NCBI RefSeq assembly: GCF_000525875.1
Contig: NZ_AODF01000008.1
Location: 62,001-126,000 of the forward strand
Reading direction: 5' to 3'
Length of the DNA: 64,000 bases
Origin: Listeria floridensis FSL S10-1187
GTDB taxonomy: Bacteria > Bacillota > Bacilli > Lactobacillales > Listeriaceae
Shown: positions 10,707 through 20,032 of the stretch, in pieces
Position numbering within the stretch: position 1 is the stretch's first letter
Layout of the letters: each line of letters begins with the position of its first letter
Notes under the pieces: model-generated
Database searches by the model: none
The model's input: the letters and a program-made list of their open reading frames with translations, nothing else
Told to the model about the DNA's origin: nothing
Made by a program: the position numbers and the translations under genes

Positions 10707-10757
10707 TTGACAATCCTGATAAAAAGCGTAAAATATAAAACGTAATCATTTCGATTT
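10707..10757 (+). promoter_or_regulatory. Promoter with Zur operator for rpsN2
   Basis: TTGACA at 10707-10712 is followed by an A/T-rich -10 region around 10730-10739. A 21-bp inverted repeat lies at 10737-10757: AAAACGTAAT, C, ATTTCGATTT. It closely matches the Firmicute Zur consensus (AAATCGTAATNATTACGATTT). Overlap with the start-site region fits repression when zinc is plentiful. The gene it controls encodes a zinc-independent ribosomal protein, which supports the assignment. Confidence 0.8.
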
Positions 10758-10780
10758 AAAAAGAAAGAAAGGAGATTGTT

Positions 10781-11050
10781 ATGGCTAAAAAATCCAAAGT
10801 TGCAAAATATGAAAAACAAAAAGCAATGGTGGAACAGTATCGTGAAATTCGCGAACAGTTAAAACAAGAAGGCCGCTATGATGAGTTGCGTCGTTTACCG
10901 CGTGATTCTTCACCTTCTCGTCTTCATAACCGCTGTGAACTCACTGGACGTCCCCACGCTTACATGCGCAAATTCGGCATGAGTCGGATTCGTTTCCGTG
11001 AACTTGCCCACCAAGGACAAATACCCGGCGTGAAAAAAGCGAGCTGGTAA
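10781..11050 (+). CDS. rpsN2: Zinc-independent ribosomal protein S14
   Basis: An 89-residue S14 of the C-minus type: the long form that lacks the two CxxC zinc-binding pairs of the usual S14. The conserved C-terminal RNA-binding part ([26 protein letters not shown]) is present. In Bacillus the equivalent protein replaces the zinc-containing S14 during zinc starvation and frees zinc. The Zur-type operator just upstream fits that role. A strong GGAG site stands before the ATG. Confidence 0.95.
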   Translation: MAKKSKVAKYEKQKAMVEQYREIREQLKQEGRYDELRRLPRDSSPSRLHNRCELTGRPHAYMRKFGMSRIRFRELAHQGQIPGVKKASW

Positions 11051-11059
11051 TATAAATTT

Positions 11060-11103
11060 AAGCTGTTGTTTGCTTTATTTAGAAGTAAACAGCAGCTTTT
11101 TTG
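11060..11103 (+). terminator. Terminator of rpsN2
   Basis: AAGCTGTTGTTTGCTT pairs with AAGTAAACAGCAGCTT, followed by a T run. Confidence 0.85.
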
Positions 11104-11223
11104 TGTTATGCAGGGAATAAGTTTGGATTCAAGCAGAAAATGAGCGTTTGAGGAGAAACTACCGACGCGAAGCGCGTTTTATGATAAAATAAGACAAAGT
11201 AGCACAAGAAAAGGAGTATATTT

Positions 11224-12099
11224 ATGAAAAACAACCAGCCAGGACTGCTTGTCATTGACGGGATGGCTTTGCTATTTCGAGCATTTTATGCAACCGCAGT
11301 TTCGAATCAATTTATGTATAATGAAAAAGGGCTTCCGACAAACGGTGTCCAGGGGATGATGCGTCATATTTTTGCGGCGATCCGTCAAAATGAACCTAGC
11401 CATGCCGTGATTTGTTGGGATATGGGCGCTAAAACGTTCCGAAACGAGCTTTTTGACGGCTATAAAGCTGGGCGGAAGGCACCACCAGAGGAAATGATTC
11501 CGCAGTTTGACCTTGCAAAAGAAGTGGCTGGAGCATTCGGCTTTGTGAATATCGGAGTTCCGGGCTATGAAGCGGACGATTGCATCGGAACGATTACTAT
11601 GAAATTAACGGGAGACCTTGCGACAACGGTCTTAAGCGGCGATAAAGACTTGCTGCAGCTGATTGAACCGCGTAACGATGTGTGGATTATGCAAAAAGGG
11701 TACGGCAATTACAAGCGCTATGATGAGGCGACTTTTTTTGCTGAAATGGGCATTACTCCTGCTCAGTTTGTTGATGTAAAAGCGCTTATGGGTGACCCGT
11801 CTGACGGCTATCCCGGCGTGCGCGGAATCGGAGAGAAGACTGCGCTTAAATTGATTCAAGAATTTGATTCAATCGAAGGCATAATGACTCATTTAGAGGA
11901 GCTTAAGCCAGGTCAGCAAAAGAAAATTCAAGAAGATGCGGAGATGCTCGCGCTTAGCCGTAAGCTTGCCAAGATTCATACAGATGTGCCTTTGTCGCTT
12001 GATTTTGATCAAATGCTTTATCGAGAAATGGGAAGCGAGACGGCCGATGTGATTCATCATTACGGGCTTAGGACGCTTGAGCGAGATTTTTTGCTGTGA
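11224..12099 (+). CDS. ypcP: 5'-3' exonuclease (YpcP-like, PolI N-domain homologue)
   Basis: Stand-alone 5'-3' exonuclease/flap nuclease, homologous to the N-terminal domain of DNA polymerase I, likely removing RNA primers and flaps. It has 291 residues. Metal-binding and helix-hairpin-helix motifs are visible: LLVIDGMALLFRAFYA, GYEADDCIGTI, TTVLSGDKDLLQL and DGYPGVRGIGEKTALKLIQ. Start is ATG at 11224 after AAAAGGAG. It is a single gene; the next gene converges on it. Confidence 0.92.
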   Translation: MKNNQPGLLVIDGMALLFRAFYATAVSNQFMYNEKGLPTNGVQGMMRHIFAAIRQNEPSHAVICWDMGAKTFRNELFDGYKAGRKAPPEEMIPQFDLAKEVAGAFGFVNIGVPGYEADDCIGTITMKLTGDLATTVLSGDKDLLQLIEPRNDVWIMQKGYGNYKRYDEATFFAEMGITPAQFVDVKALMGDPSDGYPGVRGIGEKTALKLIQEFDSIEGIMTHLEELKPGQQKKIQEDAEMLALSRKLAKIHTDVPLSLDFDQMLYREMGSETADVIHHYGLRTLERDFLL

Positions 12100-12278
12100 A
12101 AAATAAAACTGAAATATAACGAAAAAACAGATGACTTTTTCGCAATAGACTTTTCTCATCTTTTTTGATGATGGAAAAAGGAATTCAGCTTTTTTGGACG
12201 AAAATAGGTTTGAGTTGGCTGTTTGAAATGAGTAAAAATCTAAAGCAACGGGAGTTTTAGTAAAGAAATCTATATTAA

Positions 12279-12321
12279 GAGACATCCGGTTAGCTCAGCT
12301 AACCTTGGATGCCTCTTTTTT
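12279..12321. terminator. Bidirectional terminator between ypcP and the RNase H homologue
   Basis: AGAGACATCC and GGATGCCTCT enclose an inner GGTTAGC/GCTAACC stem, followed by T7. The stop codon of the leftward gene lies inside it. Confidence 0.85.
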
Positions 12322-12703
12322 TGGCTTGTTGAATCGCTTGGCGTGCCAGTTTATCTGCTTGTTTATTTTGACTAACATGAAGATAGTTTGTAAAAAACAG
12401 CGGGACTTTGCCTGCGAGCAGTAAGACTTCATCCAAATGTGGCTTGAACAGCGGATTTTTAACATATTCTTTTTCAATGCTTGCAACCACGATTTTTGAA
12501 TCGGAGTAAAGTCGGATGAAGTCAGGTTTATAAGTAAGTGCAAGTTCAAGTCCGCGTTTTGCTGCCATAAATTCAGCTTCATGATTGGTCATTTCACCGA
12601 GAAACAGCGAAACTTGTTCGTGAATGCCTTCTGCAACAAGCACAATACCGGCTCCGCTTAAACCAGGATTCCCAGAGCTTGCTCCATCAACGTAAAGATC
12701 CAT
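12299..12703 (-). CDS. RNase HI family protein
   Basis: RNase H-fold protein of about 134 residues, similar in size to Bacillus YpdQ and the plant-type RNase HI-like family. Acidic catalytic positions appear in MDLYVDGASSGNPG, the Glu of EAEFMAAKRGLELAL, and the Asp of LYSDSKIVV. The basic handle of classical RNase HI is missing. I chose ATG at 12703 because GGAGG stands upstream and the protein then begins at the first strand of the fold. Likely acts on RNA in RNA-DNA hybrids; activity is not certain for this subfamily. Confidence 0.88.
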   Translation of the reverse strand: MDLYVDGASSGNPGLSGAGIVLVAEGIHEQVSLFLGEMTNHEAEFMAAKRGLELALTYKPDFIRLYSDSKIVVASIEKEYVKNPLFKPHLDEVLLLAGKVPLFFTNYLHVSQNKQADKLARQAIQQAKKRGIQG

Positions 12704-12737
12704 AAATTTCCTCCGTTTCTTTCTTTTTTTAATCATA

Positions 12738-12768
12738 ACAAAAAAGCTGGCTAATTAGCCAGCTCGAT
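12738..12768 (-). terminator. Terminator of the cold shock gene
   Basis: A perfect 20-bp palindrome (AGCTGGCTAATTAGCCAGCT, 12745-12764) is followed on the minus strand by a T6 run. Confidence 0.85.
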
Positions 12769-12787
12769 TTTATGATTTTGTTCGACC

Positions 12788-12988
12788 TTATAGTTTTTCT
12801 ACATTTGCTGCCTGAGGTCCGCGATTTCCTTCCACAACTTCAAAGGAAACTTCTTGTCCTTCTTCAAGGGATTTGTAACCGTCTCCTTGGATTGCTGTAA
12901 AGTGTACGAAGATGTCCTCGCCGCCGTCTGTTTCGATAAAACCATAACCCTTTTCGTTATTGAACCATTTTACTTTCCCATTTTGCAT
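12788..12988 (-). CDS. cspD: Cold shock protein
   Basis: A 66-residue single-domain cold shock protein binding single-stranded RNA and DNA. RNP1 (KGYGFIE) and RNP2 (DIFVHF) motifs are present. The start is ATG at 12988 ([10 protein letters not shown]) behind AGGAGG; the longer upstream frame adds a non-family extension. The gene is monocistronic with its own promoter and terminator. The cspD symbol follows Listeria position; the paralogue assignment is moderate. Confidence 0.93.
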   Translation of the reverse strand: MQNGKVKWFNNEKGYGFIETDGGEDIFVHFTAIQGDGYKSLEEGQEVSFEVVEGNRGPQAANVEKL

Positions 12989-13062
12989 TGAAATGAATCC
13001 TCCTAAATCCCGGCCCCCAAAAGACCTTTCTGTCATACAAGATAGCCTTATACGATACTCCT

Positions 13063-13092
13063 AATATATAACAAAATGCCTACGTAGGTCAA
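13063..13092 (-). promoter_or_regulatory. Promoter of the cold shock gene
   Basis: On the minus strand TTGACC (13087-13092) and TATATT (13063-13068) stand 18 bp apart. This predicts a leader of roughly 70 bases before the ATG at 12988. A 10-bp palindrome CCTACGTAGG (13079-13088) overlaps the -35. Confidence 0.65.
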
Positions 13093-13352
13093 GTGAATTG
13101 CGAGAAGATTATATAATTTTCCGACTTGTAAAGGTTTTCTTTAGATGTTTTTGAAAAAAATGAAATGAAATCTATGAGTCGCAGGGTTCTAAAGAACTAA
13201 TTTGTAAGGATAATTAAGCAGGAGTTAGTATTTATCAGCGGTTTGAAGTTTAATCAGTTGATTTTCCAAAAAAAAAAAGTAAAAGCTTTGTGTAATGCGG
13301 CTAGTTATAGTACAATTTGATTGTGAGAGAAAAAAGTTGGAGGGTAAGAATG
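13093..13352. other. Intergenic region between divergent csp and mntR
   Basis: AT-rich spacer between divergent genes. A weak promoter-like pair (TTGTGT, 17 bp, TACAAT) ends about 35 bases before the mntR start. I see no convincing open frame, RNA gene or repeat here. Confidence 0.5.
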
Positions 13353-13784
13353 ATGCCAACACCGAGTATGGAAGACTACATAGAGAAGATTTATTCTCTT
13401 ATTTCAAGCAAAGGATATGCACGCGTATCAGATATTGCAGACGAACTCATGGTTCACCCGTCTTCCGTCACCAAGATGGTCCAAAAACTGGACAAAGACG
13501 AATATCTCGTTTATGAAAAGTATCGCGGACTGATTTTGACGCCGAAAGGTAATAAAGCAGGCAAACGCTTGCTGGAGCGTCATGCGCTTCTCGAAGAATT
13601 TCTCCGGACCATCGGAGTGAAAGAAGAGCATGTTTATGAAGACGTCGAAGGAATTGAACATCATCTCAGCTGGAATTCGATTGATCGGATCGGCGATTTG
13701 CTTCAATTCTTTAAAGACAATCCAGATACTCTGGAAAAGCTTCGCAGCATGGATTCGCATGATGATTCGCATGACGAAGCGTAA
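13353..13784 (+). CDS. mntR: Manganese-responsive transcription regulator MntR
   Basis: DtxR-family repressor that senses Mn(II) and controls manganese uptake genes. It has an N-terminal winged helix ([20 protein letters not shown]) and a C-terminal dimerisation domain. The Mn ligands known from Bacillus MntR are visible: Asp8 and Glu11 in [14 protein letters not shown], His77 in ERHALLEEF, and the E..EH cluster in [11 protein letters not shown]. About 143 residues with ATG at 13353; an adjacent ATG at 13350 is equally possible. The tail [10 protein letters not shown] is acidic. No manganese transporter lies in the window. Confidence 0.95.
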   Translation: MPTPSMEDYIEKIYSLISSKGYARVSDIADELMVHPSSVTKMVQKLDKDEYLVYEKYRGLILTPKGNKAGKRLLERHALLEEFLRTIGVKEEHVYEDVEGIEHHLSWNSIDRIGDLLQFFKDNPDTLEKLRSMDSHDDSHDEA

Positions 13785-13843
13785 TTAACTTAGTGACACA
13801 GTTTTGCAAAAACCGAGCACAGCGCAATCTGATTTTTCACGTA

Positions 13844-13859
13844 CAGTAACACGTTACTG
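13844..13859. promoter_or_regulatory. 16-bp palindrome upstream of fhs
   Basis: CAGTAAC-AC-GTTACTG has perfect 7-bp arms about 95 bases before the fhs start. No T run follows, so it does not look like a terminator. It could be an operator; no factor is assigned. Confidence 0.35.
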
Positions 13860-13953
13860 GCCGATTTTTTCGGTGCGAAAAAAAGAAAGTGTTTACATTT
13901 TGCAAACTTTGTACAATATCAATCAAAATGATACATATGGAGGGGAATTAGGA

Positions 13954-15636
13954 ATGGCGAAAGAAGTAAAATCGGACATCGAGATCGCTCTAGCAGCGAA
14001 GATCAACCCTATCACAGAAATTGCAGAAAGCATTGGACTTAATGAAGACGGACTTGAGCTTTATGGAAAGAACAAAGCGAAAATCACGTATGAAACGATT
14101 CATTCGCTGCAAGATAGAGAGAATGGAAAACTTATTCTTGTAACCGCTATCAATCCAACACCGGCTGGTGAAGGGAAATCAACGGTTACGGTTGGGCTTG
14201 GCGATGCACTTTCAAGATCAGGCAAGAAAACGGTTATCGCTTTACGTGAACCTTCGCTTGGGCCGACAATGGGAATTAAAGGTGGCGCAACTGGCGGCGG
14301 TTATGCCCAAGTTGTTCCAATGGAAGATATCAATTTGCACTTCACTGGGGACTTCCATGCGATTACGACTGCCAATAATGCACTTTCTGCTTTTATCGAC
14401 AATCATATGCAGCAAGGTAACGATCTGAAAATTGATCAACGCCGTATTGTTTGGAAACGTGTTGTGGACTTAAATGACCGCGCACTTCGTAAAGTGGTCG
14501 TTGGACTTGGCGGACCGATTCAAGGGATTCCACGCGAAGACGGGTTTGATATTACGGTTGCATCAGAAATCATGGCGATCATCTGTCTGGCTACGGATTT
14601 GAAAGATTTGAAACGCCGCTTGAGCGAAATTGTAGTTGGCTATAACTACGCACGCGAACCGATTACAGTTGGCGAGCTAGGCTATGAAGGTGCCCTTACT
14701 TTGCTTCTGAAAGATGCGCTTAAGCCGAACCTCGTTCAAACCTTAGAACATACTCCTGCAATCGTCCACGGCGGACCGTTTGCGAATATCGCGCACGGCT
14801 GTAACAGTATTCAAGCGACAAGCACGGCTCTTAAACTCGGCGATTATGTCGTAACAGAAGCAGGTTTCGGAGCGGATCTCGGGGCTGAAAAATTCCTTGA
14901 TATCAAAGTTCCTGCTTTAGGTAAAGCGCCTGATTGCGTTGTTATTGTAGCAACTATTCGTGCGCTGAAAATGCACGGCGGTGTGGCAAAAACTGAGCTT
15001 GGTGCTGAAAACGTTGAAGCGCTTAAAGCTGGGTTTGCCAATTTGAAGAAACACACAGAATCCGTTCAGAAGTTTGGTCTTCCGTTCGTGATTGCGATTA
15101 ATAAATTTATTACCGATACAGATGCAGAAGTTGCAGCGCTTGAAGAACTTTGCAATGCAGCAGGTATCCCGTTCTCGCTTACAGAAGTATGGGAAAAAGG
15201 CGGCGAAGGCGGTCTTGATCTTGCAGCGAAAGTAATCGGCGAAGTTGAAAAAGGCACAGCTTCATACAAGCGTCTTTATGATGATGCAAGTTCGATTGAA
15301 GAAAAACTAGAAACGATCGTAAAAGAAATTTACGGCGGAGATGGTGTTGAACTTTCACCAAAAGCACAAAAACAAATTACAGAATTCAAGAAATACGGTT
15401 GGGATCGTTATCCAATTTGTATGGCGAAAACACAATACTCACTTACAGATGAGCCGACAAAACTTGGTCGCCCAACTGGATTCACGATTCACATCCGCGA
15501 GTTCATTCCAAAACTTGGCGCAGGCTTCATTGTTGCCTTAACTGGAGACGTGATGACCATGCCTGGTCTTCCGAAAAAACCAGCAGCTCTGAACATGGAT
15601 GTTGATGAATTCGGAAACGCACAAGGCTTATTCTAA
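13954..15636 (+). CDS. fhs: Formate-tetrahydrofolate ligase
   Basis: Makes 10-formyl-THF from formate, THF and ATP for purine and formyl-Met synthesis. It has 560 residues, the family length. Visible are the nucleotide loop [41 protein letters not shown] and the C-terminal [15 protein letters not shown]. The start is ATG at 13954 behind AGGGG; the upstream extension of the frame has no family similarity. Single gene with its own terminator. Confidence 0.96.
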   Translation: MAKEVKSDIEIALAAKINPITEIAESIGLNEDGLELYGKNKAKITYETIHSLQDRENGKLILVTAINPTPAGEGKSTVTVGLGDALSRSGKKTVIALREPSLGPTMGIKGGATGGGYAQVVPMEDINLHFTGDFHAITTANNALSAFIDNHMQQGNDLKIDQRRIVWKRVVDLNDRALRKVVVGLGGPIQGIPREDGFDITVASEIMAIICLATDLKDLKRRLSEIVVGYNYAREPITVGELGYEGALTLLLKDALKPNLVQTLEHTPAIVHGGPFANIAHGCNSIQATSTALKLGDYVVTEAGFGADLGAEKFLDIKVPALGKAPDCVVIVATIRALKMHGGVAKTELGAENVEALKAGFANLKKHTESVQKFGLPFVIAINKFITDTDAEVAALEELCNAAGIPFSLTEVWEKGGEGGLDLAAKVIGEVEKGTASYKRLYDDASSIEEKLETIVKEIYGGDGVELSPKAQKQITEFKKYGWDRYPICMAKTQYSLTDEPTKLGRPTGFTIHIREFIPKLGAGFIVALTGDVMTMPGLPKKPAALNMDVDEFGNAQGLF

Positions 15637-15648
15637 GCTTGTTAGGAA

Positions 15649-15680
15649 GTGCAAAGAGATTTTCTCTTTGCACTTTTTTT
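15649..15680 (+). terminator. Terminator of fhs
   Basis: GTGCAAAGAGA pairs with TCTCTTTGCAC, followed by T7. Confidence 0.9.
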
Positions 15681-15753
15681 ATTTGGAGGATAAGCAATTG
15701 CGCCTTTCCCTTAATTCAGCTAAAATGGAAGAGATCAAAGATAAGGATGGTAA

Positions 15754-17640
15754 ATGATGAAACAACTCCAAGTCATTCAAATGACGAAAACATATGGTGA
15801 GAAAACGCTTTTTGAGCATGCAGATTTGACGATTACAGAAGGCGAGCGGATCGGCTTAATTGGGGTAAACGGAACTGGTAAGTCCACGCTGCTCGAGATT
15901 ATTTCCGGGGAAGAAACAAGCGATTCTGGCGAGCGGATTGTGCCAAAAGATTATACGATCGGTTTTTTGAAGCAAGATCCGGAAATTAATGGAGATTTGA
16001 CGGTGCTTGAAGCGGTTTTTCAAGGCGAAACGCGGAGCTTAAAGGCGATCCGCAATTATGAAGCGGTTTTGCTAGAAATCGAACAGGAACCGGAAAACGA
16101 AATCTTGCATGAAAAGCTTTTTGCGGCGCAGAATGATATGGATGCGCTCGGGGCGTGGGATATGAATACGGAGGCAAAGACGATCCTTGAAAAGCTCGGG
16201 ATTCAAGATTTGGGTCAGCGAATTAGTGCGCTTTCGGGCGGACAGAAAAAACGAGTTGGCTTAGCGCAAGTATTGATTGAAACGCCCGATCTGCTTATTT
16301 TGGACGAGCCGACCAACCACTTGGATTACAGCTCGATCCGCTGGCTTGAAGATTATCTGAACCGTTTTAAAGGTGCTATTTTGCTTGTAACGCATGATCG
16401 CTACTTTTTAGACCGGATCACGAATCATATTGTGGAACTGGCGAATGGAACCCTGTACCGTTATGTCGGCAACTATGAGAGTTTTATGGAAGCAAAGGCG
16501 ATTCGACTTGAAAATGAAGCGCGCGAATCGGAGAAAAACCGCAACTTGTACCGCCGCGAGCTAGCTTGGATGCGGCGCGGCGCTCAAGCGCGTTCAACGA
16601 AACAAAAGGCACGTAAAGACCGGTTTAGCGAGCTTCAAGATGTGGTAACGGCGAAAAGCGACACAAATTCCCTGGAGCTCGATTTTAGTGCAAGCAGACT
16701 TGGGAAAGACGTTTTTATCCTCAAAAATGTTTCTAAAAACTACGCGGATAAAGTGATTTTGGCTGATTTCGACTTGATTGTGCAGCCGGGCGAACGGCTT
16801 GGGATTACGGGGAATAACGGCACCGGCAAATCGACGCTGCTTAATTTATTTGCGGGAACGGTGGAAGCTGACAGCGGAACGGTTACAGTTGGTCAAACGG
16901 TTGAAATCGGGTACTACACGCAGCATAATATCGATCTCGATGAAGATGCGCGGCTGATTACGTATTTACAAGAAGTCGGCAACGAAGTCGAAACGACGAG
17001 CGGCGAGCGAATCAGTGTGAGTGCAATGCTTGAGCGGTTTTTATTTAAACCGGAAACACACGGCAAGAAAGTCAGTGCCTTATCGGGCGGCGAAAAGCGG
17101 CGGCTGTTTCTTCTCAAGATTTTGATGGGGCGGCCGAATGTGCTTTTACTTGATGAGCCGACCAATGACCTAGATACTGAGACGCTTACAGTGCTTGAAG
17201 ACTATTTGGAAAGCTTCCCAGGAACGGTAATTACAGTCAGCCATGATCGCTATTTCCTCGATAAAACAGCACAAAAGCTGTTGGTGTTTAAAGGGAACGG
17301 CCAAATTGAGACATATCTCGGTGACTACAGTGATTACTTGGCGAAACTGAACACCACGGCGGCGCCGAAAGCTGAACCGAAGAAAAAAGCTGTGCCGGAA
17401 GCGAAAACAGTGCCGCAAGAAAAAGTGAAGCTGACGTATCAAGAAAAAATCGAATGGCAGGGTATGGAAGATGCGATCACAAAAGCGGAAGAAGAAATCA
17501 GCGCATTACATGCTGAACTTGAAACGACCGGAAGCGACTTTACGAAGGCGGGAGAAATTAGCCGCACGATTGAAGAAAAGGAAGCAGAGTTGCTCGACTT
17601 AATGGAACGCTGGGAATATTTAGCGCAATATGCGGATTAA
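15754..17640 (+). CDS. yfmR: ABC-F ATPase, YfmR/Uup type
   Basis: Soluble ABC-F protein of 628 residues with two ATPase domains and no membrane part; relatives act on the ribosome to resolve stalled states. First domain: GVNGTGKST, LSGGQKKR, LLILDEPTNHLD. Second domain: GNNGTGKST, LSGGEKRR, LLLDEPTNDLD. Between them lies an interdomain linker rich in Arg (RRELAWMRRGAQARSTKQKA). A C-terminal Lys/Glu coiled-coil domain (about 545-628) is typical of the Uup/YfmR branch. ATG at 15754 or 15757. thyA starts 16 bases after the stop, so the genes may share a transcript. Confidence 0.9.
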   Translation: MMKQLQVIQMTKTYGEKTLFEHADLTITEGERIGLIGVNGTGKSTLLEIISGEETSDSGERIVPKDYTIGFLKQDPEINGDLTVLEAVFQGETRSLKAIRNYEAVLLEIEQEPENEILHEKLFAAQNDMDALGAWDMNTEAKTILEKLGIQDLGQRISALSGGQKKRVGLAQVLIETPDLLILDEPTNHLDYSSIRWLEDYLNRFKGAILLVTHDRYFLDRITNHIVELANGTLYRYVGNYESFMEAKAIRLENEARESEKNRNLYRRELAWMRRGAQARSTKQKARKDRFSELQDVVTAKSDTNSLELDFSASRLGKDVFILKNVSKNYADKVILADFDLIVQPGERLGITGNNGTGKSTLLNLFAGTVEADSGTVTVGQTVEIGYYTQHNIDLDEDARLITYLQEVGNEVETTSGERISVSAMLERFLFKPETHGKKVSALSGGEKRRLFLLKILMGRPNVLLLDEPTNDLDTETLTVLEDYLESFPGTVITVSHDRYFLDKTAQKLLVFKGNGQIETYLGDYSDYLAKLNTTAAPKAEPKKKAVPEAKTVPQEKVKLTYQEKIEWQGMEDAITKAEEEISALHAELETTGSDFTKAGEISRTIEEKEAELLDLMERWEYLAQYAD

Positions 17641-17655
17641 AAGGAGTGCTTGGGA

Positions 17656-18600
17656 ATGAAGCAATATTTGGATTTGGAAAAATATGTTTTAGAACACGGG
17701 GTTGAAAAAGGCGACCGGACAGGGACAGGAACAAAAAGTGTATTTGGTTATCAAATGCGTTTTAATCTTGCGGAAGGGTTCCCGATATTGACGACAAAAC
17801 GTGTCGCTTTCCGGCTTGTTGTCAGTGAACTGCTTTGGTTTTTACACGGGGACACGAATATTCGCTACTTGCTAAAGCACAACAACAATATTTGGAATGA
17901 ATGGGCGTTTGAACGCTATGTGAAATCAGAGGCTTACACAGGTCCCGATATGACGGACTTCGGTTTGCGCGCAAGTTCTGATCCGGATTTTAATGAAATC
18001 TATCAAGCGGAGATGGCGAAGTTTAAAGCACAAATTTTGGAAGATGAAGCGTTTGCTGCTCGTTTCGGGGAACTTGGAAATATTTACGGCAAACAATGGC
18101 GCGAGTGGAAAACTTCAACGGGTGAAACGATTGATCAATTGGCAAATGTGATTGAAATGATTAAAACGAATCCGGATTCGCGCCGCTTGATTGTATCGGC
18201 TTGGAATCCTGAGGATGTTCCTTCAATGGCGCTTCCGCCTTGTCACACGCTGTTTCAATTTTTTGTAGCAGACGGAAAACTATCGTGTCAGCTTTATCAG
18301 CGTAGTGCGGATATTTTCCTCGGTGTGCCGTTTAATATTGCAAGCTATGCCTTGCTTACACACTTGATTGCTAGAGAAACGGGGCTTCAAGTTGGCGAAT
18401 TCGTGCATACAATGGGCGATGCGCATCTGTATAATAATCATATTGCACAAGTAGAAGAGCAATTAAGCCGTTCGACGCGTCCACTGCCTCAGTTAGTTCT
18501 TTCAAATGAACCGGCTTCAATTTTTGATTTTGATGTAGCAGACATTTCACTTGAGGGCTACAACCCGCATAAAGCGATTAAAGCACCGATTTCAGTTTAA
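17656..18600 (+). CDS. thyA: Thymidylate synthase
   Basis: Converts dUMP to dTMP with methylene-THF. It has 314 residues, the longer ThyA form. The catalytic region [14 protein letters not shown] holds the nucleophilic Cys, and [19 protein letters not shown] and [10 protein letters not shown] are present. AAGGAG precedes the ATG at 17656. dfrA follows after 14 bases, coupling dTMP synthesis to recycling of dihydrofolate. Confidence 0.96.
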   Translation: MKQYLDLEKYVLEHGVEKGDRTGTGTKSVFGYQMRFNLAEGFPILTTKRVAFRLVVSELLWFLHGDTNIRYLLKHNNNIWNEWAFERYVKSEAYTGPDMTDFGLRASSDPDFNEIYQAEMAKFKAQILEDEAFAARFGELGNIYGKQWREWKTSTGETIDQLANVIEMIKTNPDSRRLIVSAWNPEDVPSMALPPCHTLFQFFVADGKLSCQLYQRSADIFLGVPFNIASYALLTHLIARETGLQVGEFVHTMGDAHLYNNHIAQVEEQLSRSTRPLPQLVLSNEPASIFDFDVADISLEGYNPHKAIKAPISV

Positions 18601-18614
18601 AGGGAGGAACGTAG

Positions 18615-19103
18615 ATGCTTACATTTATTTGGGCGCAAGATGAATGCGGAAATATTGGAAAAGACAATACAATGCCGTGGTATTTGCCAGCAGATCTCGC
18701 TTATTTTAAAAAGCAAACAACAGGAAAGACCATTGTTGTCGGTCGAAAAACTTATGAATCATTTGGAAAAGCGCTACCGAATCGAACGAATCTTGTCTTG
18801 TCGCGCGATCTGAATTTGACTTTGCCGGATGCAGAGGTTGTACATGACAAGGAAGCAATTTTGAAGCGTGCAGAAACGGAATCGATTTTTATTTGCGGCG
18901 GCGCTGAAATTTATAAGCTCTTTCTTGATGAAGTGGACCGGTTGCTTGTCACGAAAATTGCGGCACGTTTTGATGCGGATACGGCGTTTCCTAAGCTCGA
19001 CTGGGATCAGTTTAAGGAAGTAGGAAGAGTTGAAGGGACACAAGATGAAAAAAATCGTTATCCATTTACGTTTTACACATATGATCGCAAGAAAGCAAAG
19101 TAA
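18615..19103 (+). CDS. dfrA: Dihydrofolate reductase
   Basis: NADPH-dependent reduction of dihydrofolate to THF, the trimethoprim target. It has 162 residues. Motifs: MLTFIWAQDECGNIGKDNTMPW, LPADLAYFKKQTTGKTIVVGRKTYES and ICGGAEIY. It forms the conserved thyA-dfrA pair; rlmA starts 14 bases after the stop. Confidence 0.95.
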   Translation: MLTFIWAQDECGNIGKDNTMPWYLPADLAYFKKQTTGKTIVVGRKTYESFGKALPNRTNLVLSRDLNLTLPDAEVVHDKEAILKRAETESIFICGGAEIYKLFLDEVDRLLVTKIAARFDADTAFPKLDWDQFKEVGRVEGTQDEKNRYPFTFYTYDRKKAK

Positions 19104-19117
19104 GGAGTTGAAACACG

Positions 19118-19988
19118 TTGAAATCGAAGCTTGAACAAAATAGTGATTTGATTCGTTCGGCTGCCGATTTGTTTCGCTGCCCGATTTGCAAGGAAGATAT
19201 AGTCTTTGAAGCGCCGCACTCGCTTCGCTGCCGGAGCGGGCACAGTTTCGACTTGGCGAAGCCGGGCTACTTGTTTTTGCTCCGGCACGCAGTGAAAACG
19301 AAATACGACAAGTCACTTTTTGAAGCAAGAAAACGACTGGTGCACACGGGTTTTTTTTAACGAAACCATCCACGTTATCCACGATGAAATAGCGCGGCTT
19401 CAAAAGGGAAAAGTGACGCTTGTTGATGCCGGGTCTGGCGAAGGAAGTCCGCTATTTCAACTGAAAACGGAACTTGGCGATAAAATTCAATTCGCATTCG
19501 GTTTGGATATTGCAAAAGAAGGTGTGCGTCAAGCGGCGCGTGACTATCCGGATATTATTTGGGTGACGGCAGACCTTGCGAATTGTCCGCTTCAATCAAG
19601 CAAAATTGATGTCATTCTCAACTTTTTATCACCGGCAAGCTACGACGAGTTTGCACGGCTACTGAATCAAGATGGCATTTTGATCAAGGTAGTTCCAGAA
19701 ACGGATTATCTCAAGGAAGTACGGCAATTTTTCTATCAAGGTACGGAACGTTCGGCCTATTCGAATGAAAAGGTGACTGACCGGTTTCGCGAACATTTTG
19801 ATGTCTTAAACGAGCAGCGCGTTACCGTGAAAAAACAGCTTTCTAAACAAGAATTGCTTGACTTGATTGAAATGACACCGCTTGGTTTTGATATTTCCGA
19901 ACAAAAGAAACAAGCATTTTTAGAGGCTGAAATAACAGAAATTACAATCGACCACAGAGTGATTATCGGCAGGAAAAAGCCACAGTAA
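19118..19988 (+). CDS. rlmA: 23S rRNA guanine methyltransferase RlmA type, frameshifted
   Basis: SAM-dependent N1-guanine methyltransferase of the RlmA family (Gram-positive members modify G748 of 23S rRNA). The N-terminus has a zinc finger (CPICKEDI...LRCRSGHSFDLAKPGYLFLL), followed by a Rossmann domain with VDAGSGEGSPLF and ILNFLSPASYDEF. The start is TTG at 19118 behind AAGGAG. A T8 run (19351-19358) has one extra base; removing it gives HTGFFNETIHV and 289 residues, the normal size. Likely in an operon with thyA-dfrA. Confidence 0.88.
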
Positions 19989-20032
19989 ATTTCTTGAAGC
20001 ACGACCAAACTTTTAAAAAAGGAGAGGTTTTA

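Noticed and set aside
13804-13953. 50-residue N-terminal extension of Fhs
   Set aside because: It runs through the promoter-like region and has no family similarity; ATG 13954 has the ribosome site.
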